DNA from: Alteromonas sp047556435
Lineage (GTDB): Bacteria; Pseudomonadota; Gammaproteobacteria; Enterobacterales; Alteromonadaceae
DNA: 64,000 bases
Direction of reading: 5' to 3'
Assembly (NCBI RefSeq): GCF_047556435.1
Contig: NZ_CP180210.1
Location: 4,216,001 to 4,280,000 of the forward strand
Shown: in pieces, positions 18,538 to 27,215 of the stretch
How the letters are laid out: each line of letters begins with the position of its first letter
Position numbering within the stretch: the first letter of the stretch is position 1
Position numbers and translations under genes: made by a program
The notes under the pieces: model-generated
Databases searched by the model: none
What the model was told of the DNA's origin: nothing
Seen by the model: only the letters and a program-made list of their open reading frames with translations

Positions 18538-20664
18538 TCAGTCATGCCCCTGCTGAGATAACACCAGCAGCGACGCTGCCGCTTTGGCATCAGACAGTGC
18601 ACGGTGATGACGCTCCATTGCAATATCGAAATGGGAAGTCAGCGCTGCCAGAGAATAGGAAGGCAGTCCAGGCCAGGCTTTGCGCATTTGCCTGACCGTA
18701 CATAATTTTGGTCGCCGATAGTGCTGATCCAGCCGTGCAAACTCCTGTTTGATAAAGCCATAATCGAAGTTCACGTTGTGGGCCACAAATACACAGTCTT
18801 CCGTGAATTGCGCAATGGCTTCGGCGACCTCGGCAAATACCGGCGCCGATGCCACCATCTCATCAGAAATCCCTGTCAGACGAGTTATTGCAGCAGGAAT
18901 ACGGCGCTGTGGATTGATCAGTGACTGCCATTCATCCACCACGTCTCCATTGATGACTTTGGCGATGCCGACTTCAGTGATCCGGTGATAAGCAGCATTC
19001 CCGCCGGTAGTTTCGATATCGACCACCGCGTAGGGCTGCATAGGATCGCGGTACCATTCTACTTGTGTAATGGTCACATCAAAGCCAGCCTGCTGTAATC
19101 GCTGAATGGTAATCAGCTGATTTCTGCGAAGCTGATCGCCCGGCGCTTTGATTTCTTCAAATCGCAGATTGTCGTCCAACACCATAATGTCGGGAAAGCC
19201 ATCCCGAAGCGTTTTAAAGTCTCGACACATCATGACAAGTAAATGCTTCACCGCGGCGTAATCACCTTGAGTTAGCAAAATTCTCACCGTGTCCAGCAAC
19301 GACTGACTCCACATAAACAGGCTGTTTACCTTGCCAAAATGAGAGGCCGCCTGCCGGGTTACGTGCTGAAGCATGCTGTCCGCTGTTGGCAGAGCATCGA
19401 GTAGCGCATCTATCTGTTGGTGATATTGGTCGTAAAAATCGTTATGTCTGAGTGGCTGGGGCCGGCGGTCAAATTCATTCACCAACGCTTCCTGCGAATA
19501 CAACAAGTCCCAGAAGGTAAGCCCGAATAATACCCGCCACAACCGGTTTTCTGTTCTCCACGCCGTTATTCCCTTGCGCTTATACCAGGCAATAACGCCG
19601 CGCTCTACCTGCTGATTCTGGCTTTCATCCAGTGCCAGTGTTCGGCTGGCATTGCGCAGCATATCGGTAAGCGCGCTGGTGCGTTTTTTATGAAATTTTC
19701 TGGCATAAAAGTCTTCGGCGAAGGTTAGCAGGGTATCGGAGCCGGGGTTGTCGATGATCTCCTCAAGAGCAGACTTCACCTGCGCTTTGTCGCCGGACTT
19801 ATAGAGCTCTCGTAACCACTTTTCTTTTGCCTGATCACCTTGTCCCTGCGCCAGCACCGACAACGCCAGTTGCGGGAATTCGGTTAACAGTAGCTGACCC
19901 AGTTTCAGACAATACTTGTCCTGTAATTGCTGTCCTACTGCACTTTCTGTAGCAGGCATTTCCTGTTCTGCCAACTCGCGCAACTCTGTGATACTCAGGT
20001 ATGGGAGAGTGTCGGTATGATACGCGTAATGCCAAGCCGCAGCGGCCTCGCTTGCGTTATCGAACCTGGCAACATCTGCACTCGCTGTGCTGTCGGTGCG
20101 CGTGCGCATGATGCCCAAATCACGCATTGAGAATTGGTTCAATCGCCCCTTGGTATTACCAAAATACAAAAACAATAAAAATCGCAGCGGCTGGTCAAAG
20201 GCGCAATAAAGGTAGTGCGAGCCAGAGAAACTTTCAGGCCAGCCATGCCGGGTAATTCGCTGCTCCAGCAGTTGACTGAGCGCCGCTTTATTCTGCCCTG
20301 AAAGTCCACGGGTATCCTGATAATTGCCCAGCAATTCGATAATGTCCGCCTTATTCAGTACCGATACAACATCCCAGATGGGCGCCGCATCCAGCGGCAA
20401 AAACCACTGCTGCGCAATAAGAACATCGATATGCTCTTGTGGCTGAACGATTTCATCGTAATTAAAATGATGGCGGTTAATGACTGCGTACTTTCGTGAT
20501 GCCGCCCGCACAACCACACATTGTTGAGGCTCGGGAAGCGACATAAAGCTATCAATAAAACCGCGGCTGGCTTGATCAAGCAGTGCACCATTTTGTCCCT
20601 CAAAAAAACGCAGGAACTCGTGGAAATGGTCAAGGTAATAACGAGCCGGTAAAGTTTTGCGCAT
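18538..20664 (-). CDS. FAN1-like VRR-NUC nuclease fused to a DnaQ-type 3'-5' exonuclease
   Basis: A 708-residue two-nuclease protein. Residues 1-540 resemble bacterial FAN1: the N-terminal YYLDHFHEFLRFF and VVVRAASRKYAVINRHHFNYDEI blocks, a long helical middle, and a VRR-NUC domain at about 480-537 with GFPDIMV and FEEIKAPGDQL, giving the catalytic Asp492, Glu504 and Lys506. FAN1 is a structure-specific 5'-flap nuclease that unhooks DNA interstrand crosslinks. Residues about 545-705 form a DEDDh exonuclease with DIETTG (Asp549, Glu551), HNVNFDYGF (Asp634) and HHRALSDAKAA (His687, Asp692), as in DNA polymerase III epsilon. Both active sites look complete and the frame is unbroken. Usual bacterial FAN1 proteins are about 540-560 residues and lack the exonuclease. 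An HNH gene lies 136 bases upstream and a DUF2805 gene downstream, same strand. Confidence 0.85.
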   Translation of the reverse strand: MRKTLPARYYLDHFHEFLRFFEGQNGALLDQASRGFIDSFMSLPEPQQCVVVRAASRKYAVINRHHFNYDEIVQPQEHIDVLIAQQWFLPLDAAPIWDVVSVLNKADIIELLGNYQDTRGLSGQNKAALSQLLEQRITRHGWPESFSGSHYLYCAFDQPLRFLLFLYFGNTKGRLNQFSMRDLGIMRTRTDSTASADVARFDNASEAAAAWHYAYHTDTLPYLSITELRELAEQEMPATESAVGQQLQDKYCLKLGQLLLTEFPQLALSVLAQGQGDQAKEKWLRELYKSGDKAQVKSALEEIIDNPGSDTLLTFAEDFYARKFHKKRTSALTDMLRNASRTLALDESQNQQVERGVIAWYKRKGITAWRTENRLWRVLFGLTFWDLLYSQEALVNEFDRRPQPLRHNDFYDQYHQQIDALLDALPTADSMLQHVTRQAASHFGKVNSLFMWSQSLLDTVRILLTQGDYAAVKHLLVMMCRDFKTLRDGFPDIMVLDDNLRFEEIKAPGDQLRRNQLITIQRLQQAGFDVTITQVEWYRDPMQPYAVVDIETTGGNAAYHRITEVGIAKVINGDVVDEWQSLINPQRRIPAAITRLTGISDEMVASAPVFAEVAEAIAQFTEDCVFVAHNVNFDYGFIKQEFARLDQHYRRPKLCTVRQMRKAWPGLPSYSLAALTSHFDIAMERHHRALSDAKAAASLLVLSQQGHD

Positions 20665-20800
20665 GACGTAATGGATTCTCTTTCTTGGTCATAGTGCCAC
20701 CGGTAGCGACCCAGGTATTGCACCTTCACATTGGAGTGTATAAATATGTAAGCCGTTTCGCTGGCACAACTGCCAGGTAGTGTATATTTATACAGCTCTA

Positions 20801-21097
20801 TTAATCAAGTCGGATACGCTGTTTGCTTACCCATTCAAAGTAATTTGCTAAATCAGGATCTGCTTGTAAGGCGTCCTGGGTATCGAAGTGCCTGGCTAGT
20901 GTCATCTCCGGATAAAACCGGTGAATACCGTCATGGCACTGGCGGCAAATAGCGATCCCGTCGTTAAGTTTTTGTTTGCTGTACCGCTTTTTAAAATGCG
21001 TACGACGATGCATCTTCTTAGGAATAAGGTGGTGAAAGGTCAGTCGGGTTTTACGGTGACAAAGCGGACAAATGCCGATTTTACGCTGTTTACTCAT
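20801..21097 (-). CDS. HNH endonuclease-like protein
   Basis: A 98-residue basic protein with the features of a small HNH nuclease: CPLCHRKT (zinc pair), FHHLIPKKM (the HH of the ββα-metal motif) and ICRQCHDGIHRFYPE (second zinc pair and the last His). Such proteins nick or bind DNA, but small stand-alone members also occur as housekeeping genes of unknown role. It is upstream of the FAN1-exonuclease fusion in the same direction and starts 11 bases from the divergent CPXCG-motif region. Confidence 0.82.
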   Translation of the reverse strand: MSKQRKIGICPLCHRKTRLTFHHLIPKKMHRRTHFKKRYSKQKLNDGIAICRQCHDGIHRFYPEMTLARHFDTQDALQADPDLANYFEWVSKQRIRLD

Positions 21098-21180
21098 CAG
21101 ACTTTTTTGTGACTAATTCAATCTCTTTACGTCGTAACGGCGTAAATCAGTTTACTCTTTATCAACGGCAGAGGTATATC

Positions 21181-21372
21181 GTGAGCCTTACCCGACCAAT
21201 GGCATTTTCGTGCCCCTATTGTATGGCACCTAACGACTTTGAAGTAGACGAGATCAATGACGTGGGCCAGGTTCAGGTGATTGACTGCCAGATTTGTTGC
21301 CAGCCCATAGAAATTACCGTGACGGGTAGTGGGGATGATCTTGAGCTTCATGCTGAGCGGGAAAATGACTAA
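21181..21372 (+). CDS. CPXCG-motif cysteine-rich protein
   Basis: A 63-residue zinc-ribbon-like protein with CPYC and CQICCQPIE, the two cysteine pairs typical of the CPXCG family, whose function is unknown. I start it at GTG 21181, with AGAGG 6 bases upstream; an in-frame GTG at 21109 would add 24 residues unlike the family and an ATG at 21199 has no ribosome site. It overlaps the next gene by 8 bases, so translation is probably coupled. Confidence 0.78.
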   Translation: MSLTRPMAFSCPYCMAPNDFEVDEINDVGQVQVIDCQICCQPIEITVTGSGDDLELHAEREND

Positions 21373-22027
21373 TCACCCTGAAAATCTTATCAGCGCTGCA
21401 GATATTGATGCCATGGAGCAGCGCTACCGGGCTAACTTTATTAACAGTTTATCCGGGTTTAAGGCCGCCAATGTTGTGGGTACGCGCAGTGCCGAGTCAG
21501 AAAACCTGGCCATCATCAGCTCGGTGTTTCATGTTGGCGCCAGTCCGCCTCTGATGGGCATGCTCATGCGCCCCCATACTGTGGCACGCGACACGCTGGA
21601 AAACCTCCTTTCTACCAAACATTACACCATCAACCACGTTGGCACTGACTGGGTAGATAAAGCTCACCAAACGTCTGCGCGGTACGATGCGGGCGTCAGC
21701 GAATTTGCCCAATGTGGCCTGACACCCTGGTATTCTGCACGCTGCAACGCACCATACGTAAAAGAAAGCCGGTTGCGGATTGGGCTGGAATATTCTCAGC
21801 ATTTCAGCTTAGAAAATGACACCGTACTGGTGATTGGCAAAATCAACGAGGTTCTGGTGAGTGGTGACGCTGTTCAACACGACGGCTACGTAGATATAGA
21901 AGCCTTGGGTACCGCCTGTATCTCTGGCCTCGACAGTTATCACAAAACACACAGGCTGGCACAATTTACTTACGCCAAACCTGATATTCCTGTGTCGAAA
22001 AAAGCATCAAAGGGAACTGCGCGGTGA
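21365..22027 (+). CDS. Flavin reductase-like (FMN-binding split-barrel) protein
   Basis: A 220-residue protein resembling the DIM6/NTAB flavin-reductase family: the N-terminal domain begins with FINSLSGFKAANVVGT, then ENLAIISSVFHVGASPPLMGMLMRP, HYTINHV, SLENDTVLVIGKINEV. Members bind FMN and either reduce flavins with NAD(P)H or act as flavoprotein oxidoreductases; the substrate is unknown. The ATG at 21365 overlaps the CPXCG gene. A strong hairpin terminator follows at 22155. Confidence 0.8.
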   Translation: MTNHPENLISAADIDAMEQRYRANFINSLSGFKAANVVGTRSAESENLAIISSVFHVGASPPLMGMLMRPHTVARDTLENLLSTKHYTINHVGTDWVDKAHQTSARYDAGVSEFAQCGLTPWYSARCNAPYVKESRLRIGLEYSQHFSLENDTVLVIGKINEVLVSGDAVQHDGYVDIEALGTACISGLDSYHKTHRLAQFTYAKPDIPVSKKASKGTAR

Positions 22028-22154
22028 TTAGGGCATCTAAATCATATTAAGACGTCATTTACCTTTTTATCAGCAGTTGTTGGATAATAATTAATGCAGA
22101 TCAAACTATTCTGGCTTTCACTTTGCCAGATCCGGATTTTGCAGGTATAAGTAT

Positions 22155-22190
22155 AAATGCAAAACCCGCCTGCTGGCGGGTTTTGCATTT
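22155..22190. terminator. Bidirectional intrinsic terminator
   Basis: A perfect 16-bp stem: AAATGCAAAACCCGCC, loop TGCT, then its exact complement ending in TTTTGCATTT. The T-rich right arm serves the flavin-reductase-like gene. It separates that gene from the HiPIP gene. Confidence 0.85.
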
Positions 22191-22243
22191 AACGTGTTGA
22201 ATAAAAAAGAATCATTATCGTTTCGATCAGCTTGGAGAGACCT

Positions 22244-22537
22244 ATGAAATCCGTAAATCGTCGTGATTTCCTCAAGTTAACAGGATCTACCGTCATTGGT
22301 GTGACACTGGGTGGCGTAGCATTGCGTGCGAACGCTCAGGAGCAGCTGCAAGCTGATGACCCCACGGCAAAAGCACTAAACTATACACCGTCGTCTACCA
22401 CTGATGGCGCTAACTGTGCAAATTGTATGTACATTCAGGGCAACGAGGGTGAGCAGCATCGTCCGTGTGCAATATTCCCAGGCAAGCTGGTGAATGCAAA
22501 AGGATGGTGTAGCGCATGGGTTAAACGCCCGGGCTAA
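22244..22537 (+). CDS. High-potential iron-sulfur protein (HiPIP), Tat-exported
   Basis: A 97-residue periplasmic electron carrier with one [4Fe-4S] cluster. The N-terminus has a twin-arginine signal (NRRDFLKLTGS), as expected for a cofactor-loaded export substrate. The mature part has the four cluster cysteines in the usual order: ANCANCMY, HRPCAIFPGK and KGWCSAW. GGAGAG lies just before the ATG at 22244; the upstream TTG at 22232 is rejected. HiPIPs shuttle electrons from bc1-type complexes to reaction centres or cytochrome oxidases; no such partner is encoded nearby. Confidence 0.93.
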   Translation: MKSVNRRDFLKLTGSTVIGVTLGGVALRANAQEQLQADDPTAKALNYTPSSTTDGANCANCMYIQGNEGEQHRPCAIFPGKLVNAKGWCSAWVKRPG

Positions 22538-22565
22538 AATAAAAGTCACAAAGTGCTCCCCATTA

Positions 22566-22600
22566 CGCCTTGCGGAACAACCTGTTTGCTCCGCAAGGCG
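22566..22600. other. Hairpin between HiPIP and amidase genes
   Basis: CGCCTTGCGGA and TCCGCAAGGCG form an 11-bp perfect stem around a 13-base loop, 28 bases after the HiPIP stop. No T-run flanks it. It may act as a transcript-stabilising or weak terminating structure between convergent genes. Confidence 0.5.
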
Positions 22601-22694
22601 CGTCTCCTAAGCTCAATACAGCAAGCCCCCTGAACGTTCGCACGCAAACCACGCGAATCATCGTCTGATGACGTCTTACTTTCACTGAGTGATA

Positions 22695-24359
22695 CTAGGG
22701 TGTATCTTGCGCGTCGTTTAGCGGCGAAAACCAGTGCGGATACGCCTGCATGCGGCTTTCCAACAATTGCGCTTCGGGGGTAAATCCAAGCGCCTGCTCA
22801 AACTGATAGCCAACCATCAGCACTTTCATGTCCTGCCACTGACCGCCGATGACACTCAGCCCAACAGGAAGCCCCTTTATTTCTGCCACCGGTACAGTCA
22901 GGTGCGGGTAGCCGGCGATAGCAGCAAGATAGCCTATACCAATGTATCCCATGGGTGCATGGTCGCCGTAAATGGCGTCAATAAGAAAAGCCGGACTGTT
23001 GGACGGCGCCACCAGCACATCCACATTATTATCGTTAAGCAACGCATCAAGCCCTTTATCTCTTGCGGTATCCCGAATCAATGCCAGCGCATCGCGGTAG
23101 GCGTCGCTGTCTATGGCTGGTGCGCGCAATGACTGCGTGAATATATCCTGATCAAATAGCGCCATTTCTCTTTGTGACTGCGCATTAAAGTCAATGAGGG
23201 CGGACAAAGAGCGAACCGGAAGGTTAGCTGGAGACGACGCCAGGTAGGCATTCACATTGTGGTGAAACTCACTCAACAACACTTTGTATGAGTCAGGCCA
23301 GAAACTGTCAGGCTGAGAAAAGTCCGCTATCTCTACCAGTTCAGCCCCGCTTTTTTCCAATACCGACAATGACGCGTTAAACGCAGACAGCACATGCGGG
23401 TTGTCACCCTGACGGTAACGCATTACGCCTATCCGCACACCGCTGAGACTTCCCGTTGCGATACTGTCGGCAGGCGGCATGTATGTGGGAGCCTGTGTTG
23501 TCGCCTCATCCTCGGTATCTTTCCCGGACATTGCCTGAAACATGACGGCCGCGTCCATCACGCTGGCTGTCATGGGGCCGGCGGTATCCTGTGTGTGCGA
23601 AATTGGCACAATATGCCGGCGGGACAGAAAGCCCACAGAAGGCTTGAAACCAACAACACCGTTCATCGCAGCCGGGCAAATGATGGAACCATTGGTCTCA
23701 GTGCCAATCGCCATTGATGCCAGTCTGACTGCCATCGCCGCCCCTGAACCTGAAGAGGAACCGCAGGCAGTACGATTCAATAAATGAGGGTTTCGGGTCA
23801 ACCCACCTACTGCACTCCATCCGCTGATTGATGACTCAGAGCGGAAATTCGCCCATTCTGACAAATTGGTTTTGCCTAAAATAATGGCACCCGCTGCCCG
23901 AAGTCTCGCTATGATGGGAGCATCTCTGCCGGTATCGTTTTGCACAAGCGCCATTGAGCCTGCCGTGGTGGGCAGTTCCCGCGTCTCAATATTGTCTTTC
24001 ACCAGTACCGGAAGCCCGTGAAGCGGCCCCATTACCCGACCTTCAGCCAGGGCGTCATCGCGTGCCCTGGCGTCCTGTAATGCGTTTGGGTTAACTACCA
24101 ATACCGCATTAATCTTATCGTCCAGGTCGCGGATCCGTGCCAGATACCCTTGCACCAGCGCCTCAGAGGTCAGTTCCTGACGTTGAATGGCTGCCGCCTG
24201 CGTGACCGCAGTTTGATCCAGCCAGGCGTTTACCTCAGGCGCTGCCACGGCGGTACTAGTGTGTCGGGTTTCCGAGGGCAATCCCGACGTTGCGGCGCAT
24301 CCTGCCAGGCACCACAGTAACCAGATAAGACTCCCAACTTGTATCGCGCCTTTCGTCAT
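22695..24359 (-). CDS. Amidase-signature family lipoprotein
   Basis: A 554-residue hydrolase. The N-terminus is a lipoprotein signal with lipobox LAGC, so the enzyme is probably anchored in the cell envelope. The amidase signature follows: VKDNIET (catalytic Lys), TACGSSSGSGAA (first Ser) and GTETNGSIICPA (nucleophile Ser), the Ser-cisSer-Lys triad. It would hydrolyse amide bonds of an unknown substrate outside the cytoplasm. I start at ATG 24359, with AAGGA 7 bases upstream; a further 24 residues from 24431 would bury the signal peptide. Divergent from the S10 peptidase. Confidence 0.88.
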   Translation of the reverse strand: MTKGAIQVGSLIWLLWCLAGCAATSGLPSETRHTSTAVAAPEVNAWLDQTAVTQAAAIQRQELTSEALVQGYLARIRDLDDKINAVLVVNPNALQDARARDDALAEGRVMGPLHGLPVLVKDNIETRELPTTAGSMALVQNDTGRDAPIIARLRAAGAIILGKTNLSEWANFRSESSISGWSAVGGLTRNPHLLNRTACGSSSGSGAAMAVRLASMAIGTETNGSIICPAAMNGVVGFKPSVGFLSRRHIVPISHTQDTAGPMTASVMDAAVMFQAMSGKDTEDEATTQAPTYMPPADSIATGSLSGVRIGVMRYRQGDNPHVLSAFNASLSVLEKSGAELVEIADFSQPDSFWPDSYKVLLSEFHHNVNAYLASSPANLPVRSLSALIDFNAQSQREMALFDQDIFTQSLRAPAIDSDAYRDALALIRDTARDKGLDALLNDNNVDVLVAPSNSPAFLIDAIYGDHAPMGYIGIGYLAAIAGYPHLTVPVAEIKGLPVGLSVIGGQWQDMKVLMVGYQFEQALGFTPEAQLLESRMQAYPHWFSPLNDAQDTP

Positions 24360-24752
24360 AGCGTCTTCCTTTTTTACGTTTTGGTTTATCGGCTCTAAGC
24401 GTTCTACGGCGCCAAGCCGTTTTCTGCTCATTCAAAAACTCCCGCCGCGGTGTTCACAATAACCGTGTGACGATGGATTACGTTACCGCCACAACAACAT
24501 GCAGAATAAATGGCGGTATCTGCAGACACATTACAATTGTTACCGTTTGGCTTAACCTAATGGCATCACAACGCCAGCAGACACAGACACGATTAGCAGC
24601 ATTATTTTTCTTGTCTGGCTATCAGGAAATCCGGATATACCACGCCCTGTTACCATCAGTCTGATTTACTGCTATTTTTAACGACGAGACATTGTTGCGC
24701 TGCACAGGCTCTGGCAGCCTTCGACAAAAACAATAACCCGGAACTCAGAATT
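24360..24752. other. Divergent intergenic region, amidase / S10 peptidase
   Basis: About 390 bases holding the promoters of two divergent genes. No clear -35/-10 pair, operator or conserved structure was found; the AT-rich part near 24555-24620 is the likeliest promoter zone. Confidence 0.4.
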
Positions 24753-26273
24753 ATGCTCAAAACCAACCAATACCTTACAGTAGCGATTCTGCTGTTGGGC
24801 AGCATTATGCTGCCTGCAAGCGCCGTTGCTGATGATGAAAAAGCCACCTCGCCAGACGCTGAAGCCGTCATGAAGGTGACTCAGCACAAAGCGCGCATCA
24901 ACGGCGAAACAGTGAAATATTCCGTGCATGCTGGCGATACGCACCTAAAAGACAAAGATGGTAAACCTAGCGCAAGTATATTTAGCATTGCGTATATCCG
25001 CGAGGATGTAGACAACCGCAGCACCCGGCCATTAATGTTTGTTTTCAATGGCGGCCCGGGTTCTTCCAGCGTGTGGATGCACATGGGGTTATTTGGTCCT
25101 AAAAGAGTGGTACTGCCAAGTGACGCTGAACAGGTTGGCGCTCCGCCATTTCCTTTGGAAACGAACCCTGACAGCCTGTTGGACATGGCTGATCTCGTCT
25201 TTATTGATCCGGTAGGCACAGGCTACTCAACGCCATTGGGCGAGTCCGAAGGGAAGGATTTTTGGGGAGTTCAGGAAGATGCCAGCATTTTGTCTGAGTT
25301 TATCCGCGTTTATATCACCAAAAACAAACGCTGGAATTCGCCGAAGTACCTTGCAGGAGAGAGTTACGGAACGACGCGGGCGGCAGCCATGGTAAAAACG
25401 CTGCAGGAAGGCTGGGGTAGCATCGATCTGAATGGCGTACTGCTGATTTCTTCTATTCTGGATTTTCAGACGGGCGACTTCACAGATGGCAACGACTTGC
25501 CTTATATCACCTTTTTACCCACATTTGCGGCGACCGCCTGGTATCACAATGCCTTACCTGACAAAAGTGCATTTGAAAGCCTTGAAAGTTTTCTGGAACA
25601 GGTTCGTAATTTCGCGCTGACCGATTACGCGACAGTGCTGTTAAAAGGCGGTTTGGCATCGCAGCAGGAAGAACAAAACGTAATTGACCAGCTCCACCAG
25701 TTCACCGGCCTGAGCAAAACCTACCTCAAACAAGCCGACATGCGCATCAATGAGTTTTTGTTTATGAAGAAGTTGCTGCGTGATCGAGGGCAGGTAGTCG
25801 GTCGCCTTGATAGCCGCTATTTGGGTGAAGACGCGGTGAAGGTTACCAGCCGTTTTGAGGCAGATCCTTCTTCTTACGCCATTGACGGTGCCTACACGGC
25901 GGCGTTACAACATTATATGGCCACCGAGCTGGATACGCTGCGCGAAGAAAAGTACAACGTGCTGTCTGGTGAAGTCTTCAGTAACTGGAACTGGCTTGTC
26001 GGTAATAGCCCGCGCAGTCAGGGCTTCTTAGCAATGACACCCAACCTGTCTCGCGCAATGCGTCAGAACAAGGACTTCCGCATTTTTATTGCCAATGGCT
26101 ATTACGACATGGCAACCCCATTCTTTGCTACCGAATATTCCATGCAGCATCACGGTATCGATACTGACCGGGTGTCTATGCACTACTATGAAGCCGGCCA
26201 CATGATGTATATTCATGAGCCTTCGCTGAATAAGCTGGTAAAAGATATTCGTGACTTTATGGATGCTCGCTAG
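24753..26273 (+). CDS. Peptidase S10 (serine carboxypeptidase family), exported
   Basis: A 506-residue alpha/beta-hydrolase-fold peptidase with a signal peptide (about 1-27, AVADD cleavage area). Family marks are FVFNGGPGSSSVWMH (oxyanion hole), AGESYGTTRAAAM with the nucleophile serine, NGYYDMATP containing the catalytic Asp region, and YEAGHMMY with the catalytic His. It would remove C-terminal residues from peptides, probably in the periplasm or outside the cell, matching a scavenging role in a marine heterotroph. Its end overlaps the convergent solute-binding gene by 17 bases. Confidence 0.92.
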   Translation: MLKTNQYLTVAILLLGSIMLPASAVADDEKATSPDAEAVMKVTQHKARINGETVKYSVHAGDTHLKDKDGKPSASIFSIAYIREDVDNRSTRPLMFVFNGGPGSSSVWMHMGLFGPKRVVLPSDAEQVGAPPFPLETNPDSLLDMADLVFIDPVGTGYSTPLGESEGKDFWGVQEDASILSEFIRVYITKNKRWNSPKYLAGESYGTTRAAAMVKTLQEGWGSIDLNGVLLISSILDFQTGDFTDGNDLPYITFLPTFAATAWYHNALPDKSAFESLESFLEQVRNFALTDYATVLLKGGLASQQEEQNVIDQLHQFTGLSKTYLKQADMRINEFLFMKKLLRDRGQVVGRLDSRYLGEDAVKVTSRFEADPSSYAIDGAYTAALQHYMATELDTLREEKYNVLSGEVFSNWNWLVGNSPRSQGFLAMTPNLSRAMRQNKDFRIFIANGYYDMATPFFATEYSMQHHGIDTDRVSMHYYEAGHMMYIHEPSLNKLVKDIRDFMDAR

Positions 26274-27024
26274 ACCGGCTGACCGGAATTTCTTTTAGCA
26301 GATTAACCAGTCCAAACTGGTCAATTAATGCCTGATAACGTCCATCCTCAATGAACGTCGCCAGTGTCTGATTAAACTGGCGGCGCAGTTCATCATCAAT
26401 GATGGCTGCGCGGTAGGGGCTCACCCCAAACAGCGTATGAATATCAACCTCAGCCTGGCGCTCTGCAGGCTGTTTACTGCGCAGATGGGTGAAAATGTTT
26501 CTGTCCATCACTGCCACATCGATGCTTCCGGCCAGCAACAGGCTGACTTGCCGGCGTTGTTGCGGTATCTCTATATAGCCGGGATGCTGGCTAACGACTT
26601 CCCGGTAGGCTTCACCAAGTACATGGCTTGCCGTTTGAAACGCGGCAACCGAATGGTGTCGTAAGTCGCTTACCTCGCGGATCACCAGATGACGCTTTTT
26701 CAGTGTGACCGCGACATTCTGATACACGACGTAGACATTGCTGAGTATCGCATTGTCGACAGGATGACGTGCGTTCATTGTCAGGCCAATATCGGCTCCG
26801 CGCGCATTAATCAGTCTGGGAGTGCGCCCGAAAGGCACGTAGATGGGAAGAATATCGTGTCCAAGCTCTGCCAGAATCTGACGAGCTAACTCCAGTTCAA
26901 AGCCACTATGAGTCTCGGCCATCACGTAGGGTGGTTTATCCCAGCCGACCACCACATCAATTTGCCGGGCGATAGCCGGAATTGATAACAGGACACAAAA
27001 CAACAGTAAGACAACGTGCTGCAT
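26257..27024 (-). CDS. Periplasmic solute-binding protein, family 3
   Basis: A 255-residue exported protein (signal peptide to about IPAIARQ) of the SBP_bac_3 type: VVVGWDKPPYVM, GFELELARQILAELGH, DIGLTMNARHP, then a second lobe with ASIDVAVMDR-like GSIDVAVMDRN. Such proteins bind amino acids or similar small solutes; stand-alone members without ABC permease genes, as here, can also act as sensors or be orphans. The ATG at 27024 is preferred over a TTG at 27033, although no good ribosome site is seen for either. Confidence 0.8.
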   Translation of the reverse strand: MQHVVLLLFCVLLSIPAIARQIDVVVGWDKPPYVMAETHSGFELELARQILAELGHDILPIYVPFGRTPRLINARGADIGLTMNARHPVDNAILSNVYVVYQNVAVTLKKRHLVIREVSDLRHHSVAAFQTASHVLGEAYREVVSQHPGYIEIPQQRRQVSLLLAGSIDVAVMDRNIFTHLRSKQPAERQAEVDIHTLFGVSPYRAAIIDDELRRQFNQTLATFIEDGRYQALIDQFGLVNLLKEIPVSRSSEHP

Positions 27025-27215
27025 AAGAAGCAAATTGAGTAAATCTTAACCTCAGTGTATCGCCTTGGTCGGCGAACGCAACGTTCAATTCGCTACTTCG
27101 CCAAATCGTGACCTCCCGCAGGCAAGCAACTTATTTGAATAACCCATGCTTTGCAGTTTCTCGACACGACCCGCCTTTGCTACAATTCGCTGTCTTTAGT
27201 TACTTGGAAATTATC

